Positions 25,362-34,145 of a stretch of DNA of 64,000 nt are shown here, in pieces; the first letter of the stretch is position 1; each line of letters starts with the position of its first letter. A program made the translations under genes and the position numbers. The stretch comes from JABWAJ01 sp038323375 (GTDB lineage: Bacteria; Bacteroidota; Bacteroidia; Chitinophagales; Saprospiraceae). Where the stretch lies: the NCBI GenBank assembly GCA_038323375.1, contig JBBQGV010000003.1, positions 1-64,000 of the forward strand, read 5' to 3'. The notes beneath the pieces are model-generated. The model saw only the letters and a program-made list of their open reading frames with translations, was not told where the DNA came from and did not search any database.

Positions 25362-27632
25362 TTACTTCCGGGAAATAGAAACTGTTTTATCCCATCCCAC
25401 GTGCAAGGTTGCGTCGTAAACTCCCGGATGCGCGAGCAACCAGTTGGCCAACGCGCTCACCACCTGGCGTTGAATGGCCCGTTGCAGGGGTCTTGCGCCG
25501 TAGTTTTTGTCGAAACCCGTTTCCACAAGCCGGTCTATAACCGTTTCATCGAATTCCAGCACGAGGCGCCGTTTTGCAATCCCTTCTCTTTTTTTCAATG
25601 CCTCCAGCTCTTTCAGGGCAATCAGGCGGATGTCGGCAACAGAAAGCGTATTGAAAAGTACAATGCCGTCTATCCGGTTGATGAATTCCTGGCGGAAGTG
25701 CTTAGCGATTGCTGACAAATAGATGGTATCATCCGGCGTTGTTTCCGAATAACTGAGCGAGCGCCGGCCCGACGCACCCAGGTTAGTCGTCAGGATGATG
25801 ATGGTATTTCTGAAATTCGTCACCCGGCCAAATGCATCCACCAGCAAACCTTCGTCCAGCGCATTGAACAGGGCGTCAAATATGGACGAATCAGCCTTTT
25901 CCACTTCGTCGAGCAGGATGACGGAGAACGGTTTTTCACGGACTTCGCGGATCAACTGCCCAGGGGTATTGCCTTCGCCGATCAGGCGCCCAATTTGCCC
26001 GGGGTATTGGAATTCGCTCATATCAATGCGAATCAATGGTGGATTTTTTTGCCCTTTCCCAAAAAAATAATCGGCCAAAGCCTTGGCGCTTTCGGTTTTT
26101 CCAACGCCGGTCGGACCGGCAAAAATGAGCGTGGAAATGGGTTTATAAGGATTATTCAAGCCGGCTTTGTACACTTTAACTAAGCTGCAAAGGTGGTCTA
26201 CGACCGACCGTTGCCCAATGATTCTGCGCTCGAAAAAATCCCGAACCTCCCGGACGTTCAACAACTGATCGTCGCGGAGGAACAATTCCGGCAGGCCGGT
26301 TTGCCGGATAAACTGGGCAATCAGGTCTTCTTTGCTGACCATCGTGCGCTCGTTCAACTGTGCTTCGCTGATGCATTGACCTAAAAATTTGATGCCCTTG
26401 CCGGGGAAACTTTCATAGGGGTAGTACCGGAGCATAAGCCTGAAGGCCAATTGAATGGTCTGGGTTTCAATCTTGACGCCATAATTGTTGCGGCAATACT
26501 CCGCAAAACGTTCCATGATGGACAAAACTTTCTGCTCCGGGAGTTCCGGCAAGTACACAACCTGGCAAGCCTGAACGAATCCCGGCAGCAGGCGCTGCAT
26601 GCTTTCTAATTCCTGCGGTGTTGCTTCTCCGATGATCTGAAGTTTTCCCTGTTGCAAAAATGAAAGTAAAAAGGCTGCAATGCTATCATTTACGCTTTGG
26701 CCACCGGCCTGAAACAAACGCACAATGTCCACAATCCAGAGTATTCCCCCGGCAGACTGTAGCTCATCAACCAATAACTCGCAGGTTTCCTGCCATTCTC
26801 CGAGGTATTTGGAGCCTGCAGTAATGCGCTGTGGCATCAGGCGCCAGAAGCTCAGCTCCTGCCGTTGTTTTTTTGCCTGATTGGTTGCCATTTTTATGAC
26901 CTGGGTCAGCACGGCGCTTTTCCCTGATCCGGGTGCGCCGATAATCAGCAAATTTGCCCGGTGGTAAATCAATTTTTCATGTGCTTCGGCTATTTTGTCC
27001 TCCATCTCCCAAGCAGCTTCTATGGTTGCAATCCTTGTTTTTCCGGCCGCTTTGGGAAACGGGTATTGTTCGGCCAACCTCGACAATGTGGGGAACTCGC
27101 GCCGTTCAAAAAAGGCACCCCATTTGTATTCCCGAAAAGCATTGATTTTTAGAGAGATGGTGTCTAAATAGGGCGTCGGGTAAGACATCAGCCGGTAAAT
27201 CTTTTCAGGAGGAAAGCTGTTTAGCCGGTTGATGGCCATATAGTGGAGCAAGGTGTCAAATTGTTTTTCATCCTGATAGCGGAAACTTTCGTAAATCAAT
27301 GGAAGGAAACACTCGGAATAGCCGTCTTCCGTAGACCCATAAACTACGGGAATCGGTACCTGAAGGTGCTGCGACAACGGATACGTACCCGACAAATCGC
27401 CCCGGTAGGTGGGTTGAATGGAGGATTTGATGACTTTAAGTTTTGCTTCGAGGAGGAAAGACTCGGGGTAGTCTCCATGCTTTTTATACTGTTTGTACAG
27501 GTAATCACTCAGGGTCGCTTTCACCTGTTCAAGATCGCGTTCCACTACTTCGTATTCTGTCCCGACAAGGATACCCAGAACGGCTTCTTCACTGATATTG
27601 AAACACAACAGCGGGTAATTGATTTTTTCCAT
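25362..27632 (-). CDS. Hsp100/Clp-like double AAA+ ATPase with atypical N-terminus
   Basis: The frame opens at 27686, but the ATG at 27632 (MEKINYPLLCFN) is preferred, giving 756 aa. About 215 N-terminal residues of unrecognised sequence replace the Clp_N repeats. D1 has Walker A GAPGSGKS (232-239) but a poor Walker B (ILWIVDI, without the usual acidic pair). D2 has Walker A GPTGVGKT (506-513), Walker B VILLDEVEKA, sensor NTIIILTTNLG and the ClpB-type small domain with GARPLQRAIQRQV. No coiled-coil M domain and no ClpP loop (IGF/L) were noticed. Members of this class unfold or disaggregate proteins. The native partner is unknown; a DUF819 gene follows. Confidence 0.8.
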   Translation of the reverse strand: MEKINYPLLCFNISEEAVLGILVGTEYEVVERDLEQVKATLSDYLYKQYKKHGDYPESFLLEAKLKVIKSSIQPTYRGDLSGTYPLSQHLQVPIPVVYGSTEDGYSECFLPLIYESFRYQDEKQFDTLLHYMAINRLNSFPPEKIYRLMSYPTPYLDTISLKINAFREYKWGAFFERREFPTLSRLAEQYPFPKAAGKTRIATIEAAWEMEDKIAEAHEKLIYHRANLLIIGAPGSGKSAVLTQVIKMATNQAKKQRQELSFWRLMPQRITAGSKYLGEWQETCELLVDELQSAGGILWIVDIVRLFQAGGQSVNDSIAAFLLSFLQQGKLQIIGEATPQELESMQRLLPGFVQACQVVYLPELPEQKVLSIMERFAEYCRNNYGVKIETQTIQLAFRLMLRYYPYESFPGKGIKFLGQCISEAQLNERTMVSKEDLIAQFIRQTGLPELFLRDDQLLNVREVRDFFERRIIGQRSVVDHLCSLVKVYKAGLNNPYKPISTLIFAGPTGVGKTESAKALADYFFGKGQKNPPLIRIDMSEFQYPGQIGRLIGEGNTPGQLIREVREKPFSVILLDEVEKADSSIFDALFNALDEGLLVDAFGRVTNFRNTIIILTTNLGASGRRSLSYSETTPDDTIYLSAIAKHFRQEFINRIDGIVLFNTLSVADIRLIALKELEALKKREGIAKRRLVLEFDETVIDRLVETGFDKNYGARPLQRAIQRQVVSALANWLLAHPGVYDATLHVGWDKTVSISRK

Positions 27633-27850
27633 GGTTAAAATTTGGGCAAACTTATTTTTGCGTCCAAAGTGACGGATAGACAACAAAGCTGCGTAAACGA
27701 AGGGAGATGTTGTAATTTCATTTTCAAGTTTTTACATTTTTAATCACCTTTGGCGGCAGAAGGTTGTTCTTGTAAAACCAACTTCATAAGTAAAAACAGC
27801 CTCTAAGAAAAGCATTTCCGTCGAATCGTTTTAAAATTAAAGCCGTGTTT

Positions 27851-30082
27851 ATGTACAAAACACCCGTTTACCTTGTCGTTTTCCTGCTTTTTACTACCCT
27901 CCAGACGACTTTGGGGCAGGATTTTGAACGCCTTGACGTTCCATTCCGGGTTGATGGTAAAATGCTGGCGTTCCCCCTGGCTGGCGGCCTGAACGCTCCA
28001 CAACCCTCCGCAGCCGACCTGAATAATGACGGCATCCTGGATCTGTACGTGTTTGACCGGGAAGGCAATCGCCAGCTCACCTTCATCAATACCGGTGTGC
28101 CCGGGGAAGCTGCTTATGTGTTTGCCCCGGAATACGCTGCCAATTTTCCGCACCTTGAAAACTGGGTTTTGCTTCGGGATTTTAACAACGACGGGGCGAT
28201 GGACATTTTCGCGTACCCGGATCAGCCGGTTGGAGGCATCATTGTTCATCGCGGATTTTTTGAAAACAATCAGTTGAAATTTGAGCGCTTTCAATTTAAT
28301 ACGGCTTTTAACATCATCTTTTTTCCACTTCCGAATGGCTCTTCTACCCAGATTTACGTTAGTACCATAGACTATCCTGCGGTTGATGACTTAGATTGCG
28401 ACGGCGACTTAGACATTGCTACATTCAATATTGCAGGCGGTTACGTCGAAATGTACGTTAATCGGTCTGTAGAATTGGGCTACGGGCGCGATAGTCTGAT
28501 TTTCCGTTATGCAGAAAACTGCTGGGGTGGGATTTACGAAAACGCATTTTCGCCAACCGTGGAATATGGCAGTGCCCCCGGGGTCTGCGCCGGGAATTTC
28601 ACCGGTGAAGACGAACCGCTAAACTTCCGGCACTCCGGCTCAACTTTGCTGACGTATGATGGCGATGGCGACGGCGATAAAGAGCTGATCCTTGGCGATA
28701 TTACATATAATACCATTAATTACCTGACGAATAACGGAAACTGCCAAGAAGCCTGGTTTACGCAACAAGATGCGGCTTTTCCGAGCTATAATTTGTCTGC
28801 GGAAATCCCCGTTTTTCCCGCTGCGTTCTACCTCGATGTAGATAACGACGGCAAAAACGACCTTTTGGTGGCACCGAACAGTCGCCAGTCTTCCGAAAGT
28901 TATGACGCGCTCTGGTATTATAAGAATGTGAATACCGCTCAGCAACCGTCTTTTTCGTTTCAACAGAAAAATTTTCTAATTGAAGACATGGTTGACCTGG
29001 GGTCCGGCGCTTATCCGGTTTTCGTGGATTACAATGCGGATGGCCTGATGGATTTGGTGGTCGGAAATCACACCTATTATTTGCCTTTTGGTGAAAAAGA
29101 AGCCCGGCTTTTTTTGTACGAAAACAAAGGAACAGCAACCAGCCCATCTTTTGAATTGGTGGACGACGACTGGCTGGGTATGAGCCAGTTTAGCAGTTCG
29201 GCGACGTTTGCTTTTGCACCCGCTTTTGGCGATCTTGACAACGATGGCGACCTCGATTTGATCATCGGCGAACAGAACGGCGCTTTGTTTTTTGCGGAAA
29301 ACATTGCCGGATCTGGCAATCTGTTTGCTTTTGCCCCGGTTCAGTATAACAATTTTGGGATAGACGTGGGGCAAGCCAGTGTGGTGCAAATCGTAGATCT
29401 GGACGAAGATGGCATGAACGATTTAGTCATCGGTGAAAAGAACTGCAACCTCAATTTTGTAAAAGGCCTGGGGAATGGCGCTTTCGATTCGGTTTTTCCA
29501 GGGCTGGGGAATGTCAATGCCTGCGCGCCGGGTTATCTTGACGGCAATGCCCACCCCCATTTTTTGAAAATCGGAGATTCTTGGAAATTGTTTCTGGGCA
29601 CGAACAGCGGTGCCATTAAAACCTATGGCAATATAGAAGGCAATTTGTTTGGAGCCTTCACGCCTCAGGAAGCCAATTATGGCAATTTCAAAGCAGGCAA
29701 CCAAACGCATCTTGATTTTGCGGATCTGGATTCGGATGGCTGGTTGGATGTGGTTGTTGGAAATTTCAGCGGCGGCATTTCCATTTTCCGAACGGATATT
29801 GAAGCAGTGCTGGTGAATGATACAGAGGCATCGGAATCGGAAACTGCCCGAATTGCAGTTTTTCCCAACCCCGCTTCCGGGCAGTTCTCTGTTCAGTTGA
29901 AGGGAATCGAAGCTGGCGAAAAGCAGTTTTTTCTCTATGATGCGGCAGGCCGCCTGCTCGCTGAAAACACTCAGCGCGATAATTTGTGGCGGATAAATGG
30001 GGAAGCTTTCAGTGCGGGTATTTATTTTGTGAAAGTCATCAGCCGTCAAGGTGTTTTTTCAACGACAATGATCATTCAATAA
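27851..30082 (+). CDS. secreted FG-GAP/VCBS-repeat protein with T9SS sorting domain
   Basis: A frame of about 743 aa from the ATG at 27851 (a GTG six bases earlier is possible). The signal peptide (MYKTPVYLVVFLLFTTLQTTLGQ) is followed by many Ca-binding FG-GAP/VCBS blades such as DLNNDGILDLYVFDREGN, DFNNDGAMDIFAYPD, DLDNDGDLDLIIGEQ and DLDEDGMNDLVIGEK. The chain ends in a type A sorting domain (IAVFPNPASGQFSVQL to FSTTMIIQ). It should fold as a beta-propeller displayed or released by T9SS. The repeat motif holds Asp-rich calcium loops. The ligand is unknown. Confidence 0.88.
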   Translation: MYKTPVYLVVFLLFTTLQTTLGQDFERLDVPFRVDGKMLAFPLAGGLNAPQPSAADLNNDGILDLYVFDREGNRQLTFINTGVPGEAAYVFAPEYAANFPHLENWVLLRDFNNDGAMDIFAYPDQPVGGIIVHRGFFENNQLKFERFQFNTAFNIIFFPLPNGSSTQIYVSTIDYPAVDDLDCDGDLDIATFNIAGGYVEMYVNRSVELGYGRDSLIFRYAENCWGGIYENAFSPTVEYGSAPGVCAGNFTGEDEPLNFRHSGSTLLTYDGDGDGDKELILGDITYNTINYLTNNGNCQEAWFTQQDAAFPSYNLSAEIPVFPAAFYLDVDNDGKNDLLVAPNSRQSSESYDALWYYKNVNTAQQPSFSFQQKNFLIEDMVDLGSGAYPVFVDYNADGLMDLVVGNHTYYLPFGEKEARLFLYENKGTATSPSFELVDDDWLGMSQFSSSATFAFAPAFGDLDNDGDLDLIIGEQNGALFFAENIAGSGNLFAFAPVQYNNFGIDVGQASVVQIVDLDEDGMNDLVIGEKNCNLNFVKGLGNGAFDSVFPGLGNVNACAPGYLDGNAHPHFLKIGDSWKLFLGTNSGAIKTYGNIEGNLFGAFTPQEANYGNFKAGNQTHLDFADLDSDGWLDVVVGNFSGGISIFRTDIEAVLVNDTEASESETARIAVFPNPASGQFSVQLKGIEAGEKQFFLYDAAGRLLAENTQRDNLWRINGEAFSAGIYFVKVISRQGVFSTTMIIQ

Positions 30083-30090
30083 GTTGCACT

Positions 30091-30678
30091 ATGGCGAGGA
30101 TAAAGCTTACCGACGACCTGAAAAAAGCCATCAGTGGCTTGTCGTCTACACAAAAAGACAAGTTGCTCTACCGTTTGATAGCAGGCAATCCGGCGCTGGC
30201 TCATAAGCTGATCTTTGAATTGCTGGAAGGAGGAAATACGCAGGATGACCGCAGGGCTGCGGTGGCTACTGAAATTAACAGCACACTTACCAACTACGAA
30301 GCTTATTACCATACCCCCGGCATTTTATTGTTGCAATTGCGCGACCTGAGCGGCGTCATCAATCGCCACGTCAGTACAACCCGGGATAAATACGGCGAGG
30401 TAGAGTTGAACTTATTGATGGTGAATGAATGCTTCCAACGGTTTGGTGACAGAATCCGAGTTGCGAATTACCCAAAAGCCAGGACGTTCAATGAATATGT
30501 AGTAAAAAGAGCACTGAAGCTCTTGACCCTGCTCGAAAAAATGCACGAGGACATGCGCCTCGATTTCAAGACAGATTTAAAAAAGCTGGGAAAATATATT
30601 GCCGCTCAACCGACAACTATGATGGTTGCCAAAGATTTGATGCTGGAGGTGGACAGGCTCTTGCATCCCAATGATTAA
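30091..30678 (+). CDS. hypothetical protein
   Basis: A 195-aa soluble, helical protein starting MARIKLTDDLKKAISGLSST. The frame is open upstream only inside the T9SS gene, so the ATG at 30091 (8 bp after that stop) is the start. It has the sequence QKDKLLYRLIAGNPALAHKL near the N-terminus and several charged helices (ALKLLTLLEKMHEDMRLDF). No enzymatic motif or signal peptide is seen and the family is not recognised, though the composition looks like an ordinary conserved cytoplasmic protein. Confidence 0.7.
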   Translation: MARIKLTDDLKKAISGLSSTQKDKLLYRLIAGNPALAHKLIFELLEGGNTQDDRRAAVATEINSTLTNYEAYYHTPGILLLQLRDLSGVINRHVSTTRDKYGEVELNLLMVNECFQRFGDRIRVANYPKARTFNEYVVKRALKLLTLLEKMHEDMRLDFKTDLKKLGKYIAAQPTTMMVAKDLMLEVDRLLHPND

Positions 30679-30771
30679 TTTTTTGTCCCTCACCATAAAC
30701 CCGATTGTTATGAAAAATTATGTTTTCACGTGGGTGAGGGTAAGGTGTTGATTGCGCCGGATCGGTAGAGC

Positions 30772-30788
30772 GCGACCCTCGCGGTCGC
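30772..30788. terminator. hairpin between convergent genes
   Basis: GCGACC/GGTCGC closes a 5-nt loop, followed by a weaker CCCTTC-AAGAAGGG stem. It lies between the hypothetical gene and dinB, which converge. No T-run was seen; a bidirectional transcript end is an inference. Confidence 0.35.
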
Positions 30789-30826
30789 CCTTCAAGAAGG
30801 GATGGCGAACAGACCGTCCACCGTCC

Positions 30827-31897
30827 TCAAAACTCAAAACTCAACTGAACTCCTTCCGTCGAGCGCTCCCGAGCCAGGTTGGATACAGTGACGCCGAGTA
30901 GCCTCACTTTTTCCACTTCCTGGCGGTTTTGTTCAAGTAGTTCATATACAGTAGCGATTAGTGCGTCCAGGTCGTGCAGTTCGCTGCTGAAGGTTTTGCT
31001 GCGGGTAATTTGCCGGAAATCGGAGGATTTGATTTTCAGGGTAACGGTGCGGCCAAAGTTGTCGTGTTTGAGCATGTATTCATGGACAATGCCGGCAATA
31101 TTGGCCAATTTTTCTTTCATGGCATCCAAGTCGGAAAGGTCTTCAAAAAAAGTGCGTTCTGCTCCGATAGATTTGCGGATGCGGTTAGGATTGACTTCCC
31201 GGCGGTCGTCAGCCCTGACAATCCGGTAGTAGTGCTGTCCGGCTTTTCCGAAATACTGCGCCAGGTCGGCTTCGGGCCATTGCCGCAGGTCGGCGCCGGT
31301 GTGGATGCCCAGTGCTTTCATTTTTTTTGTGGTCGCAGCGCCGATGCCATGAAACTTTTCAATGGGAAGTTGTCCCAGGAAATGGTCCGCTTCCTCCGGG
31401 GTAATGACTTTGATGCCGTTGGGTTTGTTGACGCCAGACGCGACTTTGGCCAAAAATTTATTGAAAGAAACGCCGGCAGAAGCTGTCAGATGGGTGGTTT
31501 CAACAATGCGCTTCAGGATGGCTTTGGCAACTAATGTTGCAGAACCAATGCCCATTTTGTCGGTAGTTACATCCAAATAAGCTTCGTCCAAAGATAGTGG
31601 CTCCACAAGATCCGCGTATTCGTGAAAAATGTCCCGGATTTGGCGCGACACCTCTTTGTAGACCTCGAATCGCGATTTGGCAAAGATGAGTTCGGGGCAT
31701 AAGCGCTGTGCCACAACGCTGGGCATGGCAGAACGAACGCCGTAGCGCCGCGCTTCATAACTCGCCGATGCCACCACCCCGCGCATGCCTGATCCGCCAA
31801 CGGCCACAGGTTTTCCGCGCAGCGCCGGGTTGTCGCGTTGTTCCACGGAGGCATAAAAAGCATCCATGTCTATGTGGATGATTTTCCGGTCAGGCAT
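30827..31897 (-). CDS. dinB: DNA polymerase IV (Y family)
   Basis: The 356-aa protein has the Y-family catalytic motifs IIHIDMDAFYASVEQRDNP (D10, D12) and SLDEAYLDV, a helix-hairpin-helix KFHGIGAATTKKMKALGI, and a little-finger domain. The C-terminus QLSFEF resembles the beta-clamp binding motif. It copies damaged or distorted templates with low fidelity. It stands alone; no lexA-type box was identified upstream. Confidence 0.95.
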   Translation of the reverse strand: MPDRKIIHIDMDAFYASVEQRDNPALRGKPVAVGGSGMRGVVASASYEARRYGVRSAMPSVVAQRLCPELIFAKSRFEVYKEVSRQIRDIFHEYADLVEPLSLDEAYLDVTTDKMGIGSATLVAKAILKRIVETTHLTASAGVSFNKFLAKVASGVNKPNGIKVITPEEADHFLGQLPIEKFHGIGAATTKKMKALGIHTGADLRQWPEADLAQYFGKAGQHYYRIVRADDRREVNPNRIRKSIGAERTFFEDLSDLDAMKEKLANIAGIVHEYMLKHDNFGRTVTLKIKSSDFRQITRSKTFSSELHDLDALIATVYELLEQNRQEVEKVRLLGVTVSNLARERSTEGVQLSFEF

Positions 31898-31984
31898 TGG
31901 TTAAAGATAAAAACAACAAAAAAAGGAATAAGCAGGGCTTATTCCTTTCGATAGAAAAAGTGTGTGTTTGGTACGAGATAGCCT

Positions 31985-32653
31985 CTATTTTAACAAAAGC
32001 TCATTTACTTTTTTATGATCGGCTAAGAATTGCTCCAGGCCGATGTCGGTCAGGGGGTGTTTCAGCAACCCCAGAATTGCCGAGAGCGGACAGGTCACAA
32101 CGTCTGCTCCGGCGCGGGCACAGTCCACAATGTGTTTGGCATTCCGGATCGAAGCCGCCAAAATTTGTGTATCAAACCCTTGAATCGCGTAAATTTCGGC
32201 AATATCTTTGATTAATTCAACCCCATCCCATGAAATATCATCAATTCGACCGATAAATGGCGATAGATAGGTAGCGCCGGCCTTGGCGGCAATGATGGCC
32301 TGCCCCGCAGAAAAAACGAGGGTGCAGTTGGTGCGAACGCCGCGATCAGTAAAATAACTCATCGCTTTGATGCCGTCTTTGATCATGGGAATTTTTACCA
32401 CGATGTTCGGCGCGAGGTCGGAAAGCCGTTCTCCTTCTTCTACCATGCCTTTGAAATCGGTAGAGATGACTTCAGCGCTGACGTCGCCGTCTACCAGTTC
32501 GCAGATGGCCCTGTAATGTTCCATCACATTTTTATCCCCGCTGATGCCTTCTTTGGCCATCAGGGAAGGATTTGTGGTCACACCATCGAGTATGCCGAGG
32601 TCTTTGGCTTCTTTAATCTGTTCAAGACTGGCAGTGTCAATGAAAAACTTCAT
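31985..32653 (-). CDS. transaldolase / fructose-6-phosphate aldolase family (TalC-like)
   Basis: A 222-aa TIM-barrel enzyme of the short transaldolase class: MKFFIDTASLEQIKEAKDLG, DGVTTNPSLMAKEG, and the Schiff-base Lys in NIVVKIPMIKDGIKA. It transfers a dihydroxyacetone unit between sugar phosphates in the pentose phosphate pathway, or cleaves fructose-6-phosphate; the exact reaction cannot be told from sequence. The SRP RNA gene lies 50 bp upstream on the same strand. Confidence 0.9.
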   Translation of the reverse strand: MKFFIDTASLEQIKEAKDLGILDGVTTNPSLMAKEGISGDKNVMEHYRAICELVDGDVSAEVISTDFKGMVEEGERLSDLAPNIVVKIPMIKDGIKAMSYFTDRGVRTNCTLVFSAGQAIIAAKAGATYLSPFIGRIDDISWDGVELIKDIAEIYAIQGFDTQILAASIRNAKHIVDCARAGADVVTCPLSAILGLLKHPLTDIGLEQFLADHKKVNELLLK

Positions 32654-32703
32654 GTTATGGTGTTGTGTAGTTTGAATTCAGGAAGGCAACGTAATAATAA
32701 TAT

Positions 32704-32796
32704 GGTGAGCAACACAGCACACCGCTCAACTTCCTTACCCTTGCTGCGTTTCCGCCCTGGGGGGGTTCGAAAGGAGCTGGTAGCGTGCCACCCACC
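32704..32796 (-). ncRNA. ffs: signal recognition particle RNA (small bacterial type, 4.5S)
   Basis: On the minus strand the conserved apical core reads CAGGGCGGAAACGCAGCAAG, the SRP54-binding asymmetric loop with its GGAA cap. Flanks pair as a long rod: the 5' arm GGTGGGTGGCACG pairs with the 3' arm ending GTGTTGCTCACC. Length is about 93 nt. It is the RNA of the Ffh particle for co-translational membrane targeting. A perfect TTTG-N19-TAnnTTTG promoter lies directly upstream. The ends are estimated from the pairing. Confidence 0.85.
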
Positions 32797-32801
32797 GGGG
32801 G

Positions 32802-32832
32802 CAAAGGTAAAATTTTGCCGGATACGAACAAA
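32802..32832 (-). promoter_or_regulatory. Bacteroidota primary-sigma promoter of the SRP RNA
   Basis: On the minus strand TTTG (32832-32829), a spacer of exactly 19 nt and TACCTTTG (32809-32802) match the TTTG/N19/TAnnTTTG consensus fully. The RNA would start within a few bases after this element. Confidence 0.78.
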
Positions 32833-32954
32833 AAAAACGGGCAAAGGATAATTTTTTTCTCTTTCCGGTACGGGGATGGAACTTTTTAGAGAAGAAGCAA
32901 GTTCTGCCCTTATACATTCCAAATAGTTAAGGTTAACAACGAAACGCCACAATA

Positions 32955-33539
32955 ATGGTTATGCTCGATCACAACGAAACCATCCAGCGCCAGTACCGAC
33001 TGTTCGAGGCAGAAATGCTTCCACAGATTGATGCGCTGTACACGTTCGCGTACCACCTGACCTATAATGAAGCGGACGCAGATGACCTGGTACAAGACAC
33101 CTACTTACGGGCATGGAAAGCAATTCACCAGTACAATGAAGGTACGAATGTAAGAGCCTGGTTGTTCACCATTCTCAAACACACCTTCATCAATAAGCAC
33201 CGCCGGGAAAAATCCCGTCCGACGCAGGTTGAGTTGACGGATCTTGTCAAGCCAGCAGAAAGCAAAAAAGGTGCCAGCGAAAATATCTTAGTCAAAGATT
33301 CTTTCCGCGACGCCATGGGCGACGAAGTCACGCAGGCCATCAACGACTTGCCGGTTGCTTTTCGGTTAGTGATTCTGTTGTGCGACATCGAAGGGTTTAC
33401 TTACGAAGAAATTGCCGCCATCCTTAGTATCCCGGTAGGTACTGTGCGTTCGCGCCTGCACCGTGGCCGGAATTTGCTTAAAGCCAAACTGAAAGACTAT
33501 GGTCGTTCTATGGGGTACGGCAAGGAGGAAGCGGCTTGA
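32955..33539 (+). CDS. sigma-70 family (ECF-like) RNA polymerase sigma factor
   Basis: A 194-aa protein with region 2 (LYTFAYHLTYNEADADDLVQDTYLRAWKA) and region 4 (LPVAFRLVILLCDIEGFTYEEIAAIL, then VGTVRSRLHRGRNLLKAKL). The pattern is that of the widespread Bacteroidota ECF sigma that is followed by a small anti-sigma gene, as here (317 bp on). An SRP RNA gene and its promoter lie upstream on the other strand. The regulon is unknown. Confidence 0.9.
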   Translation: MVMLDHNETIQRQYRLFEAEMLPQIDALYTFAYHLTYNEADADDLVQDTYLRAWKAIHQYNEGTNVRAWLFTILKHTFINKHRREKSRPTQVELTDLVKPAESKKGASENILVKDSFRDAMGDEVTQAINDLPVAFRLVILLCDIEGFTYEEIAAILSIPVGTVRSRLHRGRNLLKAKLKDYGRSMGYGKEEAA

Positions 33540-33704
33540 TTGCATTTTCAAACTCATTGATAAATAATTATTAACGCCGCTATTCAGCGGAATACTCCTG
33601 AAAGCCCACACCTGTTCGTTTTTGAATGCTTTCGGCTGTGATGCCGGTAAAAATTCGGGAGCAAGCAATGGTTGTTGGGCTTTTTCTTTAAAACTGTAAG
33701 TGTT

Positions 33705-33797
33705 ATGAACGCAGGAAAATGGCATATCTTTAGTCTGGTATCGAGGCATCGGCCACCCACAGGGGGGAAGGGAGATCAGCTGCTTTCCTGTGTTCAT
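33705..33797 (+). other. inverted repeat in the sigma/anti-sigma gap
   Basis: Arms ATGAACGCAGGAAA and TTTCCTGTGTTCAT (one mismatch) lie 65 bp apart in the 316-bp gap 33540-33855. The phrase AAAACTGT-GTG-TATG also occurs twice (about 33691 and 33843), the second just before the anti-sigma start. A smaller CCGCT/AGCGG hairpin is near 33578. No convincing CDS was found in the gap. A regulatory leader is possible but not shown. Confidence 0.35.
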
Positions 33798-33855
33798 GGC
33801 ACCCCAGGCAGCGGAGGAAAAGGAGATTTCCCGGGTAGTTTCAAAACTGTGTGCT

Positions 33856-34101
33856 ATGCGAATTGATCAAAATTACCAGGACCTCGTCCAGAAAGTGATG
33901 ATGTACCTCGACAACGAACTCAGCGAAAGCGCTGAAAGAGACCTGCTAAAAGAACTGCGTTCCAACCCAGCCTACATGGAATTGTTGGATCAGGAGCAAT
34001 CCTTCAGAGAGCTCATTAGAAATAAACTTCAGCGACGAAAACCTTCACCCGCCTTAGTCCAATCCATCAAGGACAAAATCAAAATCGTTGCGCCGATATA
34101 G
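33856..34101 (+). CDS. small anti-sigma-like protein
   Basis: An 81-aa protein (MRIDQNYQDLVQKVMMYLDN) with the helical pattern YLDNELSESAERDLLKELRS seen in the N-terminal domain of anti-sigma factors (zf-HC2-like 'YLDGEL... H...C'). The His-Cys ligands of the zinc form are absent and there is no TM segment. Its position after the sigma gene fits an anti-sigma role. The frame is open 66 nt upstream, but the ATG at 33856 gives the better-looking start. Confidence 0.6.
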   Translation: MRIDQNYQDLVQKVMMYLDNELSESAERDLLKELRSNPAYMELLDQEQSFRELIRNKLQRRKPSPALVQSIKDKIKIVAPI

Positions 34102-34145
34102 GCTTTTCCGTTTCACATCCAAGTTTACTTAGCTTCTTCTTGAAG

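Noticed and set aside
33672..33866. 64-aa frame between sigma and anti-sigma genes
   Set aside because: It overlaps the anti-sigma start, has no recognisable pattern, and lies over an inverted repeat.
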